Shown: positions 26,990 to 36,489 of the stretch, in pieces
How positions within the stretch are numbered: the first letter of the stretch is position 1
Layout: each line of letters begins with the position of its first letter
The notes under the pieces: generated by a model
Database searches by the model: none
Told to the model about the DNA's origin: nothing
Seen by the model: the letters and a program-made list of their open reading frames with translations, nothing else
Source of the DNA: a bacterium
GTDB lineage: Bacteria; Bacillota; Bacilli; Lactobacillales; Streptococcaceae
Reading direction: 5' to 3'
DNA: 64,000 bases
Assembly: GCA_905221435.1 (NCBI GenBank)
Contig: CAJNDD010000005.1
Coordinates: 29,018 to 93,017, forward strand
Position numbers and translations under genes: made by a program

Positions 26990-27143
26990 TTATACTCAAT
27001 GAAAATCAAAGAGCAAACTAGGAAGCTAGCCGCAGGCTGCTCAAAGCACTGTTTTGAGGTTGTGGATAGAACTGACGAAGTCAGTAACCATACCTGCGGC
27101 AAGGCGAAGCTGACGTGGTTTGAAGAGATTTTCGAAGAGTATT
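26990..27143 (-). repeat. BOX element (boxA-boxB-boxC)
   Basis: Starts TATACTCAATGAAAATCAAA and ends with TTTTCGAAGAGTATT; it contains CTGCGGCAAGGCGAAGCTGACG-like sequence, which matches the pneumococcal boxA core apart from two bases. Length of about 154 bp fits one copy each of boxA, boxB and boxC. Orientation is boxA first on the leftward strand. The boxA end runs into the GH125 stop codon at 27142-27144. Confidence 0.85.
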
Positions 27144-28422
27144 AGCGGATATCCAGGTAATCCAAGACTAACTCACAGAACATCATGTTAGCCCAAGAAA
27201 ACCATTCACGAGAGTAGAGAGTTGGGTCATCTACGTGGAAGCTTTCATGCATGACACCTGTGCCACCATCGCAGGCAACCAGCTGATCGAGCAAGAATTT
27301 CTTCTCTGCCTTATCTCTTGTTGTCAAGCCTTGGATAGAAAGGGCGATTGGCCAGATATAGCGATAGAAGGTATGAGAACTTCCGAGACCACTAGCGTAT
27401 TCTCCTTGGTAGAAGTATGGATTTTCAGGGCTCAGAATGGTACGGCGTGTGGCTTGATAAACTTCATCGTTGACATCGCAGTAGCCCAGATAAGGCGCAG
27501 CCAGCAGACTCGGTACATTTGGATCGTCCATGATGCTAGCATTTCCTAGACCATCCACTTCAAAGGCGTAAATCTTTTCGCCCTTGCTGTTGGTGGTGTA
27601 GGCATAGTTTTCGATACCTTCTTGGATCTCTGCTTGCAGACGTTTAGCGTCTGCGATAATGCTCGAGCTATCTGTTAAGTCTAGGTCTGCAAAGATTTCT
27701 TGGACATAACCCAAGACAACTACTGCAAACATATTGGACGGAATCAAATAGCTATACTGACAGCAGTCGTCACTTGGGCGGAAGGCTGACCAGGTCATGC
27801 CTGTCACTGCAAAGTTAGGTCCAAAACCATCATTTACCAGAGTATCTTCTTTTCGATCTGTGTCGCGGACAAAACGATAAGGTGAATTGTTGTGGTCTTG
27901 TTCCACCGTCCACAGATGAAGAATTTCCTTGGTCGCCGTGACAAAAGTTTCATCAAACTGACTAGTTTCCCCTGTTTCTTTCCAAAGGAGATAAGCCAGC
28001 TGCAAAGGATAGCAAAGCGAATCCACCTCGTACTTGCGCTCCCAGATCCAGCCGTTAAGGTCTGTGTGGTCTGTCTCATGGTGACCCTTCCAGTTCTCCT
28101 CAATGTTAAAGGAGTTGGCATAAGGATCCTTGAGCACCAAGGTCATCTGACGCTTGACCAAACCTGCAATGGTCTGACGCAAGAGAGAATCTCTTTTAGC
28201 CACATGTAGGTAGGGTCTGAGTTGAGCTGTCGAATCCCGAAGCCACATAGCAGGAATATCCCCTGTCAGTACAAAAGTTGAGCCATCTTCTAGAATCTCG
28301 ACCGTATTGTCCAAGGTGTCTGTATAGCAACGCTCAAAGACATCCACCCACTCCGGATGGTCCTTAGCCCGCTCCGCTACTTCGTCCAGCCATTCTCTAA
28401 CAATTTCTTTCGAATAAATCAT
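27142..28422 (-). CDS. Exo-alpha-1,6-mannosidase, GH125
   Basis: A 426-residue enzyme with the (alpha/alpha)6 fold of GH125. The hallmark GDIPAMWLRDSTAQ is at residues 54-67 and the C-terminal region HESFHVDDPTLYSREWFSWAN carries the expected acidic residue. No signal peptide, so it acts inside the cell on imported mannosides. ATG 28422 (MIYSKEIVRE) with GAGG upstream gives the standard length. It is upstream of and co-directional with GH38, separated by a BOX element, and divergent from GH92. Confidence 0.93.
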   Translation of the reverse strand: MIYSKEIVREWLDEVAERAKDHPEWVDVFERCYTDTLDNTVEILEDGSTFVLTGDIPAMWLRDSTAQLRPYLHVAKRDSLLRQTIAGLVKRQMTLVLKDPYANSFNIEENWKGHHETDHTDLNGWIWERKYEVDSLCYPLQLAYLLWKETGETSQFDETFVTATKEILHLWTVEQDHNNSPYRFVRDTDRKEDTLVNDGFGPNFAVTGMTWSAFRPSDDCCQYSYLIPSNMFAVVVLGYVQEIFADLDLTDSSSIIADAKRLQAEIQEGIENYAYTTNSKGEKIYAFEVDGLGNASIMDDPNVPSLLAAPYLGYCDVNDEVYQATRRTILSPENPYFYQGEYASGLGSSHTFYRYIWPIALSIQGLTTRDKAEKKFLLDQLVACDGGTGVMHESFHVDDPTLYSREWFSWANMMFCELVLDYLDIR

Positions 28423-28557
28423 CGTGCAATTTCCTCTTTCAAACAAGTTTCATGTTCAGTATATAGTTTTTCATACAGAAAATACATACACAAATGATAG
28501 TCATTTTTCTACAAAATTGCTTACTTTCGAACCCCGTATCTAAAGGCCTCATTTTTC

Positions 28558-28566
28558 TGATATAAT
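28558..28566 (+). promoter_or_regulatory. Extended -10 promoter of the GH92 gene
   Basis: TGATATAAT (TGN plus a perfect TATAAT at 28561-28566), 26 nt before ATG 28593 with AAAGGA as the ribosome-binding site. Confidence 0.7.
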
Positions 28567-28592
28567 GTAGAAAAACAGCTAAAGGAAACACT

Positions 28593-30677
28593 ATGAAACC
28601 ACTACTTGAAACCATTGACACCCGCTTTGGGACTGCTAGCAAGCATGCCTTTTCTCGAGGAAATACCCTGCCTTACACGGGCGTTCCTTTTGGGATGAAT
28701 TATTTTGTTCCCCAGACCAGCGATCAGGAGGGAGCTTGGTTCTTCGATCCGCATCTGCCTATCTTTCAGGGGATTCGATTAACCCACCAGCCCAGTCCTT
28801 GGATTGGGGACTACTCTTGGTTCCTTCTGACACCTGTCACCGGCCAGCTAGGTGGAGACAGCCTCTTCCATCGTCAGTCTTCCTATGACCTAGATAAGGC
28901 CTCCTTCCAGCCTCATTATCTGAAGATTTTCTCCCTGCGCTATCAGATTGAAATCCAGCTCACACCGACTTGCTACGGTGCCTCTATTCGTTTGGAGCAA
29001 AAGCAAGGCAAAGCCCTCTCCCTCTACCTTCACGCAGCAGATGGACTGACAGTCAAGCAAGTAGATAAGCGAACTCTTTCCCTACGACAAGAAGGCAAAA
29101 CTGAAACCAGCAAAAATCCGCTAAATCTATTCACAGCTCTACAAATGAATACGAATCTTCTTGCTATTAGCCAAGAAGGTGGAGACTGGCGAATTGACTT
29201 AGCAAGCAGTCATACTGAAATCCAGCTAGCAACTTCTTTCATCTCGCCTTCTCAAGCTCTGCTTAATCTACCTCAAAAGGACTTTGATAGCTGTAAAGCA
29301 AGTGCGAAAGCGGACTGGGAAAATCTCCTCCATCGTTTTGACGTTATCGAGACAGGAGAGGCTGACCGAACCTTCTTTGACCACTGCCTCTACAGACTCT
29401 TCCTATTTCCGCAGACTTTTTACGAGATGAACGAGTCAGGGCAAGCCATCCATATGGACCTGACTACTGGTACTGTCAAGCCCGGTGTCCTCTTTAGCAA
29501 CAATGGTTTCTGGGATACCTTCCGCACCACCTTCCCCCTCTTTGCCCTTATCATAACGGAACACTATCACCGCTTTTTAGAAGGTTTCCTCAATAGCTAC
29601 CGCGATACTGGATTCCTTCCAAAGTGGCTAGCTCCAGATGAACGTGGCATGATGCCCGGTACCCTGCTAGATGGCATTATCGCAGATAGCGCCTGCAAGG
29701 ACATGGCCCCTGACCTAGAAGCAGAACTGCTCCAAGCCATGCTTGAAACAGCCAGCAAGTCCGACCCTCTCGGCATCAATGGTCGCCACGGACTAGCCCA
29801 ATACCAAGAACTAGGCTACCTCTCTACCGACCACCACGAAAGCGTCAGCCATACCTTAGACTACGCCTATAGTGACTTTTGTATCGCCAACTGTGCCGAG
29901 AAACTTGGTCAGAATAGCATTGCTGAAACTTACAAGGCTACGTCACAAAATTACCGCCATCTATTTGACGCTGAGACAGGCTACATGCGAGCGCGAGACA
30001 GTCAAGGAAACTTCCGCCCTGACTTCTCTCCTTATAGTTGGGGACGCGACTACGCCGAATGCTCTGCCATTCAAGCGACTTTAGGCGTCCTCCATGACAT
30101 CTCAGGTTTGCGCCAGCTCATGGGTGGAAAAGAAACCTTTAGCAACTATCTTTTGAAAACCTGTCAGGACGCTCCTCTCTTTGAAACCACCGGCTATGGT
30201 TACGAGATTCATGAAATGAGCGAGATGGCAACAGCTCCCTTTGGACAACTCGCCATCTCTAATCAGCCTAGCTTCCACATTCCATATCTCTTTCGCTACA
30301 GCAACTATCCAGACTACACTGCCATTCTCATCAAGACCCTGCGTCAGAAAGCCTTTCACCCAAGCTGGCAAGCCTATCCTGGCGATGAGGACAATGGCAG
30401 TCTCTCGGCTTGGTACATCTGGTCAGCTCTTGGTTTTTATCCGACCTGTCCAGGCAAGCCCAGCTACGATCTCGGAATCCCTCTCTTTGGCCACCTCCGT
30501 ATCTACCTGGCTAAGGAAAATAAATGGCTGGATATCCATGCCGAGCAAAACTACAGCCATTTCAACTTTGTCAAAGAATGCCGATTGGACCAGACCCCAG
30601 TATCTAACATTCAACACCAAGACCTCTTGAAAGCTGAGCAACTGACCTTCACTCTCAACTGGCTGCCAAGTCACTAA
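28593..30677 (+). CDS. Alpha-1,2-mannosidase, GH92
   Basis: A 694-residue calcium-dependent exo-alpha-mannosidase. N-terminal beta sandwich (1-220) and catalytic (alpha/alpha)6 barrel with NNGFWDTFRTTFPL (near 308) and GDEDNGSLSAWYIWSALGFYP region near 595-615. Many family members read GNDDCGQMSAW at the latter site; the DEDNGSL form seen here matches, as I recall, the pneumococcal GH92. No signal peptide. It trims terminal alpha-1,2 mannose of high-mannose glycans. The only rightward gene of the glycosidase block. Confidence 0.92.
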   Translation: MKPLLETIDTRFGTASKHAFSRGNTLPYTGVPFGMNYFVPQTSDQEGAWFFDPHLPIFQGIRLTHQPSPWIGDYSWFLLTPVTGQLGGDSLFHRQSSYDLDKASFQPHYLKIFSLRYQIEIQLTPTCYGASIRLEQKQGKALSLYLHAADGLTVKQVDKRTLSLRQEGKTETSKNPLNLFTALQMNTNLLAISQEGGDWRIDLASSHTEIQLATSFISPSQALLNLPQKDFDSCKASAKADWENLLHRFDVIETGEADRTFFDHCLYRLFLFPQTFYEMNESGQAIHMDLTTGTVKPGVLFSNNGFWDTFRTTFPLFALIITEHYHRFLEGFLNSYRDTGFLPKWLAPDERGMMPGTLLDGIIADSACKDMAPDLEAELLQAMLETASKSDPLGINGRHGLAQYQELGYLSTDHHESVSHTLDYAYSDFCIANCAEKLGQNSIAETYKATSQNYRHLFDAETGYMRARDSQGNFRPDFSPYSWGRDYAECSAIQATLGVLHDISGLRQLMGGKETFSNYLLKTCQDAPLFETTGYGYEIHEMSEMATAPFGQLAISNQPSFHIPYLFRYSNYPDYTAILIKTLRQKAFHPSWQAYPGDEDNGSLSAWYIWSALGFYPTCPGKPSYDLGIPLFGHLRIYLAKENKWLDIHAEQNYSHFNFVKECRLDQTPVSNIQHQDLLKAEQLTFTLNWLPSH

Positions 30678-30691
30678 TAACCAAAAGAACC

Positions 30692-30719
30692 TTTGCATGA
30701 TGCAAAGGTTCTTCTTTTA
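30692..30719. terminator. Bidirectional terminator between GH92 and GH29
   Basis: AAAGAACCTTTGCATGATGCAAAGGTTCTT palindrome (read in two halves, AAGAACCTTTGCAT and ATGCAAAGGTTCTT) with flanking A and T runs; the genes converge here. Confidence 0.85.
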
Positions 30720-32396
30720 TGAAACTTGAACCTGAAGCTGGTCAACCAGCTGACCCTCTAGCATCAAATTCAGATAAAAGTCCAAGGTTTTATCTCCTGC
30801 AAAATACAAGGTTGGTATCGTCAGCCTTTTTTCAGTCTCGCCAACTTGAAACGCAAGAACTTGAATCTCATCCCGATAAGCGATACCATGCACACCCGTC
30901 CCTGGTTGAATCGAAATCTTAGCTTCTAAAGGACTGCTAGATTCTCTTCGCTTCACTGTAAAGTGGACATTTTCTCCCTTGGTCACAGCTAGACTTTTTT
31001 CTGAAAACTCTAGTTGCTGAACAGTTTCTTTTTTCGACAAGGTAGGTGTTTTATAGAGTGAAATCTTGGTCAACAAAGGCAAAGCCTGTGCCTCTGTAAT
31101 GGTCACGCGTATCTTCTGCGCCTCAACGACTGATCCTCGTAAGAGACGTTTGTAGCCAACAGTATAACCAGAGCCAAACTCCTGCCAGGCACCATCCAAC
31201 TCTACCTGAACATGAAAAGCGGCGATGCGTTGCCCCAGCTTCAAATCTTCTCTCAGCTCAATCACATCGAAAGTTTTAGGTGTCTCTAAATCGAGCTCTA
31301 ATTGGATTGGCAACTCTGCACCACTTGCCCATAAACTAGTTTCCAGTCCATCTGTCAGATGATGACAGGCAAAGTCTGGTGATAGGGCAGGACCAGATAC
31401 CTTGGCTCCCAAAGCCAAATCTTCTTTATAGAGTTCATCACGATAGGCAGCAAATTCATAGAGTCGCTGGATATCCTTTTCGTCAAAGAGACCATCTTGG
31501 TTCGGTGGGATATTGAGCAAGAGAGGGGTTCCCCGCCCTACTGAGCGAAAATAAATCTCGACCAATTCCTCGAGAGACTTGGGATCCTGTTCCTCATGGT
31601 AAAACCAGCCTGACCTAATGGAAACATCTGCCTCCCCGATTGAAAATAGCGTCCCAGAGGGGTCTCCGTGCTGTAGATAATCTAATTCCGCCTCGGTCCC
31701 CAACTGGTCTGGCTTGACTTTTTGCCACAAGGGATCCCCTGCATAGCCTCGTTCATTTCCAATCCAGCGGATACTGGTCCCTTCAGTTGAGAAAATCAAA
31801 CAATCACCCTGCAAGTCACGAATGGTTTCAAACCAGGTTTCAAACTCATAGTTGACCTTCTGGGCCCCTTCGCCTCGAGCACCATCCATCCACACCTCAG
31901 CGAACTTTCCAGCATTGCCATAAGCAGGATTTGACAAGATTTCCTTCAATTGAGCCAGATAGTAGGCATTGTAGTCCGCTTCTCGGTCCACGTGATAGAG
32001 GGGACTGTGAGCATCCCAAGGAGACAAATACACTCCCAAATCCATGTCAAACTCAGTTGCGGCTTTGGAAACCTCAAGGAGCAAGTCCCCCTTTCCATCC
32101 CTCCAAGGACTAGTCTTGACCGAATAGTCTGTATAAGCTGTCGGATAGAGGACAAAACCATCGTGGTGCTTCACCACCAAAATCAGTTTTTTAAAACCTG
32201 TTTCTTTGAGCACTCGAACCCATTCACGCGCATCCAACTTGGTAGGGTTAAAACGCTTGGGATCCTCTTGCCCACTTCCCCATTCCTGGTCATAAAAGGT
32301 ATTGGGACCAAAATGGATAAAGGCAGCTAGTTCATCCTCTAAATAAGCTAGTTGGGCCTGACTTGGTAATGGCCCATGAGGTTTTATTTTCGTCAT
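30717..32396 (-). CDS. Alpha-L-fucosidase, GH29
   Basis: A 559-residue intracellular fucosidase. TIM barrel with VKHHDGF (residues 75-81), the nucleophile Asp in EVWMDGARGEG (D171), then a C-terminal discoidin-like beta sandwich and a further beta domain. Relatives release alpha-1,3/1,4-fucose from Lewis-type structures. I chose ATG 32396 (MTKIKPHGPL); ATG 32399 directly before it is an alternative, and the longer frame to 32468 would run into the DnaA-box region. Monocistronic and convergent with GH92. Confidence 0.9.
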   Translation of the reverse strand: MTKIKPHGPLPSQAQLAYLEDELAAFIHFGPNTFYDQEWGSGQEDPKRFNPTKLDAREWVRVLKETGFKKLILVVKHHDGFVLYPTAYTDYSVKTSPWRDGKGDLLLEVSKAATEFDMDLGVYLSPWDAHSPLYHVDREADYNAYYLAQLKEILSNPAYGNAGKFAEVWMDGARGEGAQKVNYEFETWFETIRDLQGDCLIFSTEGTSIRWIGNERGYAGDPLWQKVKPDQLGTEAELDYLQHGDPSGTLFSIGEADVSIRSGWFYHEEQDPKSLEELVEIYFRSVGRGTPLLLNIPPNQDGLFDEKDIQRLYEFAAYRDELYKEDLALGAKVSGPALSPDFACHHLTDGLETSLWASGAELPIQLELDLETPKTFDVIELREDLKLGQRIAAFHVQVELDGAWQEFGSGYTVGYKRLLRGSVVEAQKIRVTITEAQALPLLTKISLYKTPTLSKKETVQQLEFSEKSLAVTKGENVHFTVKRRESSSPLEAKISIQPGTGVHGIAYRDEIQVLAFQVGETEKRLTIPTLYFAGDKTLDFYLNLMLEGQLVDQLQVQVS

Positions 32397-32439
32397 CATC
32401 TCGTATCTCTTTCTCTGATTATTTCTCTTGTTCACAAAG

Positions 32440-32460
32440 TTATCCACAATCTGTGGATAA
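32440..32460. promoter_or_regulatory. Inverted pair of consensus DnaA boxes
   Basis: TTATCCACA at 32440-32448 and its exact reverse complement TGTGGATAA at 32452-32460, with a 3-bp spacer (ATC). Both match the consensus DnaA box perfectly. Confidence 0.7.
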
Positions 32461-32649
32461 GAAAACATACCTAAAAACTAGCTTTTCTAGACTCCAGCTC
32501 TTTGACTTTGAACCTATCACCTTCAGCAAACTCTGATCAAATCCCCACTGCACTAGGATTTCTACTAGAAAGCTGGTCAGTTACTGGTTGCCGGTACTAT
32601 TTTCGAGAACCCTCTTGAATATTAGCTGAATGTCCTGCTCTCCCTAGAC

Positions 32650-32670
32650 TTATCCACAGACTGTGAATAA
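32650..32670. promoter_or_regulatory. Second inverted pair of DnaA boxes
   Basis: TTATCCACA at 32650-32658 and TGTGAATAA (one change) at 32662-32670, again with a 3-bp spacer (GAC). Same architecture as the pair exactly 210 bp to the left. Confidence 0.65.
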
Positions 32671-32897
32671 ACTATTGTTCCAGACTGCTCTCTCCTTGAC
32701 TATAACAAAAAGCGATAGCAACGTCAATATGACTAAAATCCCTTCCTAAATCCCCTGAAAAGATTCTATAATTTGTACAATCGTAGCTTTTGCATTCGCC
32801 AGCTAGTGAGAATCAGCCAATAGATAATGACTGCTTTATCACATTGTGAACAGTACATCTGTGATACTATAATACCTAACAACCTAATCATTTCTAG

Positions 32898-32928
32898 CAA
32901 AAAATCCCGCAGATTTGCGGGATTTTCT
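32898..32928 (-). terminator. Terminator of the adc operon
   Basis: AAAATCCCGCA and TGCGGGATTTT pair around a short loop with a T run leftward, 7 nt after the adcA stop. Confidence 0.88.
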
Positions 32929-32934
32929 CTTGCA

Positions 32935-34440
32935 TCAATGCGCCAACATTTCTTGGGCGATTTCTTGACCAGATAGGTTATCTGGATAGTAGGTTGGCCA
33001 GTTATCCATCTCTTCAAAGAGGGCTTCTTGGCTGGTACCTCCAAAGAAGATATGGAAATGTTCTGCCTTAACTGGGGCGATATTGTGGTCACTAAACTGA
33101 ACATACTTGAACTGTCCAGCGTCCGCATCTGTTGCTTCAAAGAGGAAGCGCACGCCACGATTGCCTTTCTTATAAGTCAAGATTTTCTTGCCGACATACT
33201 TGTAGGTAAATTTCTTACTTTGGCCACCTTGAACAAATTCCATAGTATTATCCGTGATGTTGATCTTAGTCACATCTGTCTGATAGCCTTTTCTATAGTA
33301 GGCCTTGTACTCATCCTTTGTCATCTTACCAGTCAACTTAGCCTTGTAGTCAAAGACTTGATCGAAGGTTCCATCCTCAAGGAAAGGATAAACTGACTGC
33401 CAGTTGCCAGCATAGTCACTCAAGGTGCGATCCTTGACATCTCCATCCTCAAAGTAACCATTGTGAACTGTCTTGGTGTTTTCTTCCTTCTCTGGCTCAA
33501 TTTCTGGTCCTTCTTGGTCTGTTGTTTGCTTCAAAGCCTTGAGGTTTTTCTCCATCACGGAGATATAGTCCTCACCAGCCTTGGTTGCTTCTTCTGTCAG
33601 ACTTTCTAGCGGATTGAGCACGTCTAGTTTGACACCTGTTTCTTTTGAGAGTGTATTAGCGAGGGCTTGTGAGGCATTTTCTTCAAAGTAGATATAAGAA
33701 ATCTTGTTTTTCTTGATATACTCTGTCAATTCTGCCAAACGTGCTGCCGATGGTTCTGCATCTGGTGAGAGACCTGAGATGGATACTTGCTTGAGACCGT
33801 AGTCCAAGGCAAGGTAGTTAAAGGCAGCGTGCTGGGTCACAAAGCTCTTTTGTTTAGCTTGAGACAAGCCATCTGTGTAGGCCTTGTCCAAGGCTTGCAA
33901 TTTTTCGATATAGGCAGCTGCATTCTTCTCAAAAGTCTCTTTTTTATCAGGATAATCTGCTGACAAGCTATCACGGATATGCTCTACCAGTTTGATGGCG
34001 CGTGCTGGTGAAAGCCAAACATGAGGATCGTAGTCGTGATGGTGACCCTCACCGCCATGATCATGCCCTTCCTCTTCTTCCTCAGCTCCTGGTAAGAGCA
34101 ACATATCACCTGTCGCCTTGATGGTTTTCACTTTTTTCTTATCCAAGGATTCTAGCAATTTTGGAACCCAAGTTTCCATATTTTCATTTTCATAGACAAA
34201 GGTATCTGCGTCTTGGATTTTGGCAACTGCCTTGGCAGACGGTTCATACTCATGGGGTTCTGTACCAGCACCGATTAGAAGTTCTACATTAGCAGTATCT
34301 CCTGCGACTTGCTTGGTAAATTCGTAGACAGGGTAAAAGGTTGTCACGATATTTAGCTTCCCATCTGCCTGCTTTTGATTGGAACAAGCCACTAAAAACA
34401 GGGCACATAGACTAGCTAGTAGTAAGCTAATTTTTTTCAT
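32935..34440 (-). CDS. adcA: Zinc ABC transporter binding lipoprotein AdcA with ZinT domain
   Basis: A 501-residue lipoprotein that captures zinc at the cell surface. Signal peptide with lipobox LVAC (Cys 19); cluster A-I zinc-binding fold with a histidine-rich loop (EEGHDHGGEGHHHDYDPH, about residues 120-138), and a C-terminal ZinT domain from about residue 325 (GDVKDRTLSDYAG, AEHFHIFFGG). Two-domain AdcA is characteristic of streptococci. Last gene of adcRCBA; AGGAGAATGAA precedes ATG 34440. Confidence 0.95.
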   Translation of the reverse strand: MKKISLLLASLCALFLVACSNQKQADGKLNIVTTFYPVYEFTKQVAGDTANVELLIGAGTEPHEYEPSAKAVAKIQDADTFVYENENMETWVPKLLESLDKKKVKTIKATGDMLLLPGAEEEEEGHDHGGEGHHHDYDPHVWLSPARAIKLVEHIRDSLSADYPDKKETFEKNAAAYIEKLQALDKAYTDGLSQAKQKSFVTQHAAFNYLALDYGLKQVSISGLSPDAEPSAARLAELTEYIKKNKISYIYFEENASQALANTLSKETGVKLDVLNPLESLTEEATKAGEDYISVMEKNLKALKQTTDQEGPEIEPEKEENTKTVHNGYFEDGDVKDRTLSDYAGNWQSVYPFLEDGTFDQVFDYKAKLTGKMTKDEYKAYYRKGYQTDVTKINITDNTMEFVQGGQSKKFTYKYVGKKILTYKKGNRGVRFLFEATDADAGQFKYVQFSDHNIAPVKAEHFHIFFGGTSQEALFEEMDNWPTYYPDNLSGQEIAQEMLAH

Positions 34441-34449
34441 TTCATTCTC

Positions 34450-35256
34450 CTATTTGATAAAACGTTTCAGTAGACTGACTAACAAAAAGACGGCTACAAA
34501 GATAATGGTGATACTAGCGCTGGCAGGTGTTTCCGCATAGTAGGAAATATAGAGACCTGCCACCATTCCCAAAAAGCCAATAGCGCTGGCTAGTAACATA
34601 ACGGATTTGAAGTTTTTCCCCAGACGAAGGGCAATACTAGCTGGCAAGACCATAATGGTCGATACCAAAAGAGCTCCTGCTGCTGGAATCATAAGGGCAA
34701 TGGCCACCCCTGTCACCATGTTAAAGAGGATAGACATGGTACGAACTGGCAAGCCATCCACAAAGGCCGTGTCCTCATCAAAAGTCAGGATATACATTGG
34801 TCGCAAGAATAAGAAAGTCAAGAGTAAAACGACCGCAGCAATGGCAAAGAGGAATATCACCTGCTCCTGGCTAATGGTCACAATCGAACCAAAGAGATAT
34901 TGGTCCAAACTCATAGAACTAGAACTTTTCCCCTTACTCATGACAATCAGAGACACTGCAAGTCCTGTTGACATGAGGATGGCAGTCCCGATTTCCATAA
35001 AGTTCTTATAGACTGTCCGGAGATACTCTAGAAAAACCGCAGCGATCAAGACGATAGCAATGGTTGAAATGGTTGGAGAAATTCCCAAAACCAGACCAAA
35101 GGCTACCCCTGACAGAGAAACGTGACTGAGGGTATCACTCATCAAACTCTGACGACGTAAGATAAGGAAGGTCCCAAGAACTGGAGAAAAGAGACTCATG
35201 GCAATGACCGCCAAGAAGGCACGTTGCATGAAGTCATAAGATAACAAACTAAGCAT
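34450..35256 (-). CDS. adcB: Zinc ABC transporter permease AdcB
   Basis: A 268-residue ABC-3 family permease with about eight membrane helices. Works with AdcC and AdcA in high-affinity zinc uptake. The start overlaps the adcC end by 8 nt, typical of this operon. Confidence 0.95.
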   Translation of the reverse strand: MLSLLSYDFMQRAFLAVIAMSLFSPVLGTFLILRRQSLMSDTLSHVSLSGVAFGLVLGISPTISTIAIVLIAAVFLEYLRTVYKNFMEIGTAILMSTGLAVSLIVMSKGKSSSSMSLDQYLFGSIVTISQEQVIFLFAIAAVVLLLTFLFLRPMYILTFDEDTAFVDGLPVRTMSILFNMVTGVAIALMIPAAGALLVSTIMVLPASIALRLGKNFKSVMLLASAIGFLGMVAGLYISYYAETPASASITIIFVAVFLLVSLLKRFIK

Positions 35257-35953
35257 GTTCCACCTCCTGGTCGCTTTCGTGAACGTTGAAACAACGCCAC
35301 GGTGAGTCTTGATTGCGCACTAGATGGATATTGCGATCTGCGTAGTCCTTGACCTCCTCAGGATCATGAGTAATCATCAAAACAGCCTTGCCATGATGAT
35401 GAGCACTATGGTGCATGAGTTCGTAAAATTCATTTTTGCTTCCAGCATCCATCCCTGTCGTCGGCTCATCCAAGACAAAGATATCTGGGTCAGAAGCAAA
35501 CATCCGGGCAATCACTGCTCGTTGCTTTTGCCCTCCCGAGAGGGAGCCAATTCGTTTGTCACGATGTTCCCACATACCAACCGAGTCTAGACTGGCCTTG
35601 ATATGCTCCTCATCATGAGCATTCAAGCGACGGAACCAGCCTTTTCGCGGATAACGACCCGACTTGACAAATTCATAAACCGTACTTGGAAAACCAGCAT
35701 TAAAACTGGCTATCTGCTGGGGAAGATAAGCTATCCTTAGCTTTTTTCCATGAGTATTTGTCTTTGAGATGGTTACCTTACCAAATCTTGGTTGCAAGAT
35801 GCCTAGACTCGCCTTGATAAGAGTCGTCTTGGCAGCCCCATTTTCACCAGTCAGAGTGACAAACTCCCCACTATCAACACTGTAGTTGATATGCTCGAGG
35901 ACAGGTTCCTTGTCATAATAGAAAGACAAGTCCTCTACTGTAATATACCGCAT
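35249..35953 (-). CDS. adcC: Zinc ABC transporter ATP-binding protein AdcC
   Basis: A 234-residue ABC ATPase. Signature LSGGQKQR and Walker [11 protein letters not shown] are standard, with the H-loop MITHDPEE. The Walker A loop reads GENGAAKTT, with alanine where the third glycine of GxxGxGKT normally stands; I recall the same form in pneumococcal AdcC, so it is probably functional. Overlaps adcR by one base (stop/start TAATG-type) and adcB by 8. Confidence 0.95.
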   Translation of the reverse strand: MRYITVEDLSFYYDKEPVLEHINYSVDSGEFVTLTGENGAAKTTLIKASLGILQPRFGKVTISKTNTHGKKLRIAYLPQQIASFNAGFPSTVYEFVKSGRYPRKGWFRRLNAHDEEHIKASLDSVGMWEHRDKRIGSLSGGQKQRAVIARMFASDPDIFVLDEPTTGMDAGSKNEFYELMHHSAHHHGKAVLMITHDPEEVKDYADRNIHLVRNQDSPWRCFNVHESDQEVEHA

Positions 35954-36393
35954 TATTTGATTTCTCCTACTAAAGCAGTTAAAAACCGCTGAATCACTTC
36001 TTGTTCATTTGGAGTAAACTGGCTCGCCACTTGTTCATAGGCTAAGAGCGTGTGTTCATGATGATGGTGGTGTTCCTCTGCCACTGGTCGAGCTAGTTCT
36101 GTCAGTTGGTAAAAGATCACACGCGCATCTTTTGGATCTCTAGATGTCTCTAACATACCCTCTTTGACCAAAGACTTGATAGCCTTAGTCACTGCCGCCT
36201 GACTGACATTGAGGCGACGGGCCAACTCCGAGTTGGTTAGAGATTCTTCCGACAAGAGCATGAGGATGTGTTCCTGAGTATTGGTCAAGGCAACGTCACT
36301 CGTGCAATGCCCGATTAGAATTTCATGCTGGTTCTCAGATCTCAAGATCACCTCGTTTAAAAAGTTATCGATTTCCTGTGCAAGCTGTCTCAT
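35953..36393 (-). CDS. adcR: Zinc-responsive MarR-family repressor AdcR
   Basis: A 146-residue MarR-type winged helix protein that represses zinc uptake genes when zinc is plentiful. DNA-binding helix region [20 protein letters not shown] (residues 57-76) and the metal-binding histidine cluster EEHHHHHEH (near 107-115) are intact, along with Cys near residue 30. First gene of adcRCBA, downstream of an AdcR-like operator. Confidence 0.95.
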   Translation of the reverse strand: MRQLAQEIDNFLNEVILRSENQHEILIGHCTSDVALTNTQEHILMLLSEESLTNSELARRLNVSQAAVTKAIKSLVKEGMLETSRDPKDARVIFYQLTELARPVAEEHHHHHEHTLLAYEQVASQFTPNEQEVIQRFLTALVGEIK

Positions 36394-36450
36394 GTGTTAC
36401 TCCTTCCCTAGCTATCTTTTTCGTAAAAAAACATAGATAGCCACCGATTC

Positions 36451-36489
36451 TTTACTGGTTAATTATATCATAAACCAAAAAAGAGTCAA
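36451..36489 (-). promoter_or_regulatory. adc operon promoter with AdcR-like operator
   Basis: Leftward -35 TTGACT (36484-36489), 16-nt spacer, -10 TATAAT (36462-36467). TTTACTGGTTAA at 36451-36462 differs by one base from the AdcR motif TTAACNRGTTAA and touches the -10 box, so zinc-bound AdcR would block its own promoter. Confidence 0.78.

Larger units (their letters stand above)
32397..32934. other. Gene-free region with two paired DnaA boxes
   Basis: About 540 nt without a credible gene. It holds two mirror-image pairs of DnaA-box sequences 210 bp apart and, at its right end, the terminator of the adc operon. No transposase remnant, RNA gene or conserved small ORF was seen; the leftward frame of 32766-33158 is a shadow of adcA. 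Confidence 0.6.

Noticed and set aside
32766..33158. Leftward open frame of 130 codons
   Set aside because: It mostly overlaps the 3' end of adcA in another frame, has no family motif, and adcA is certain.
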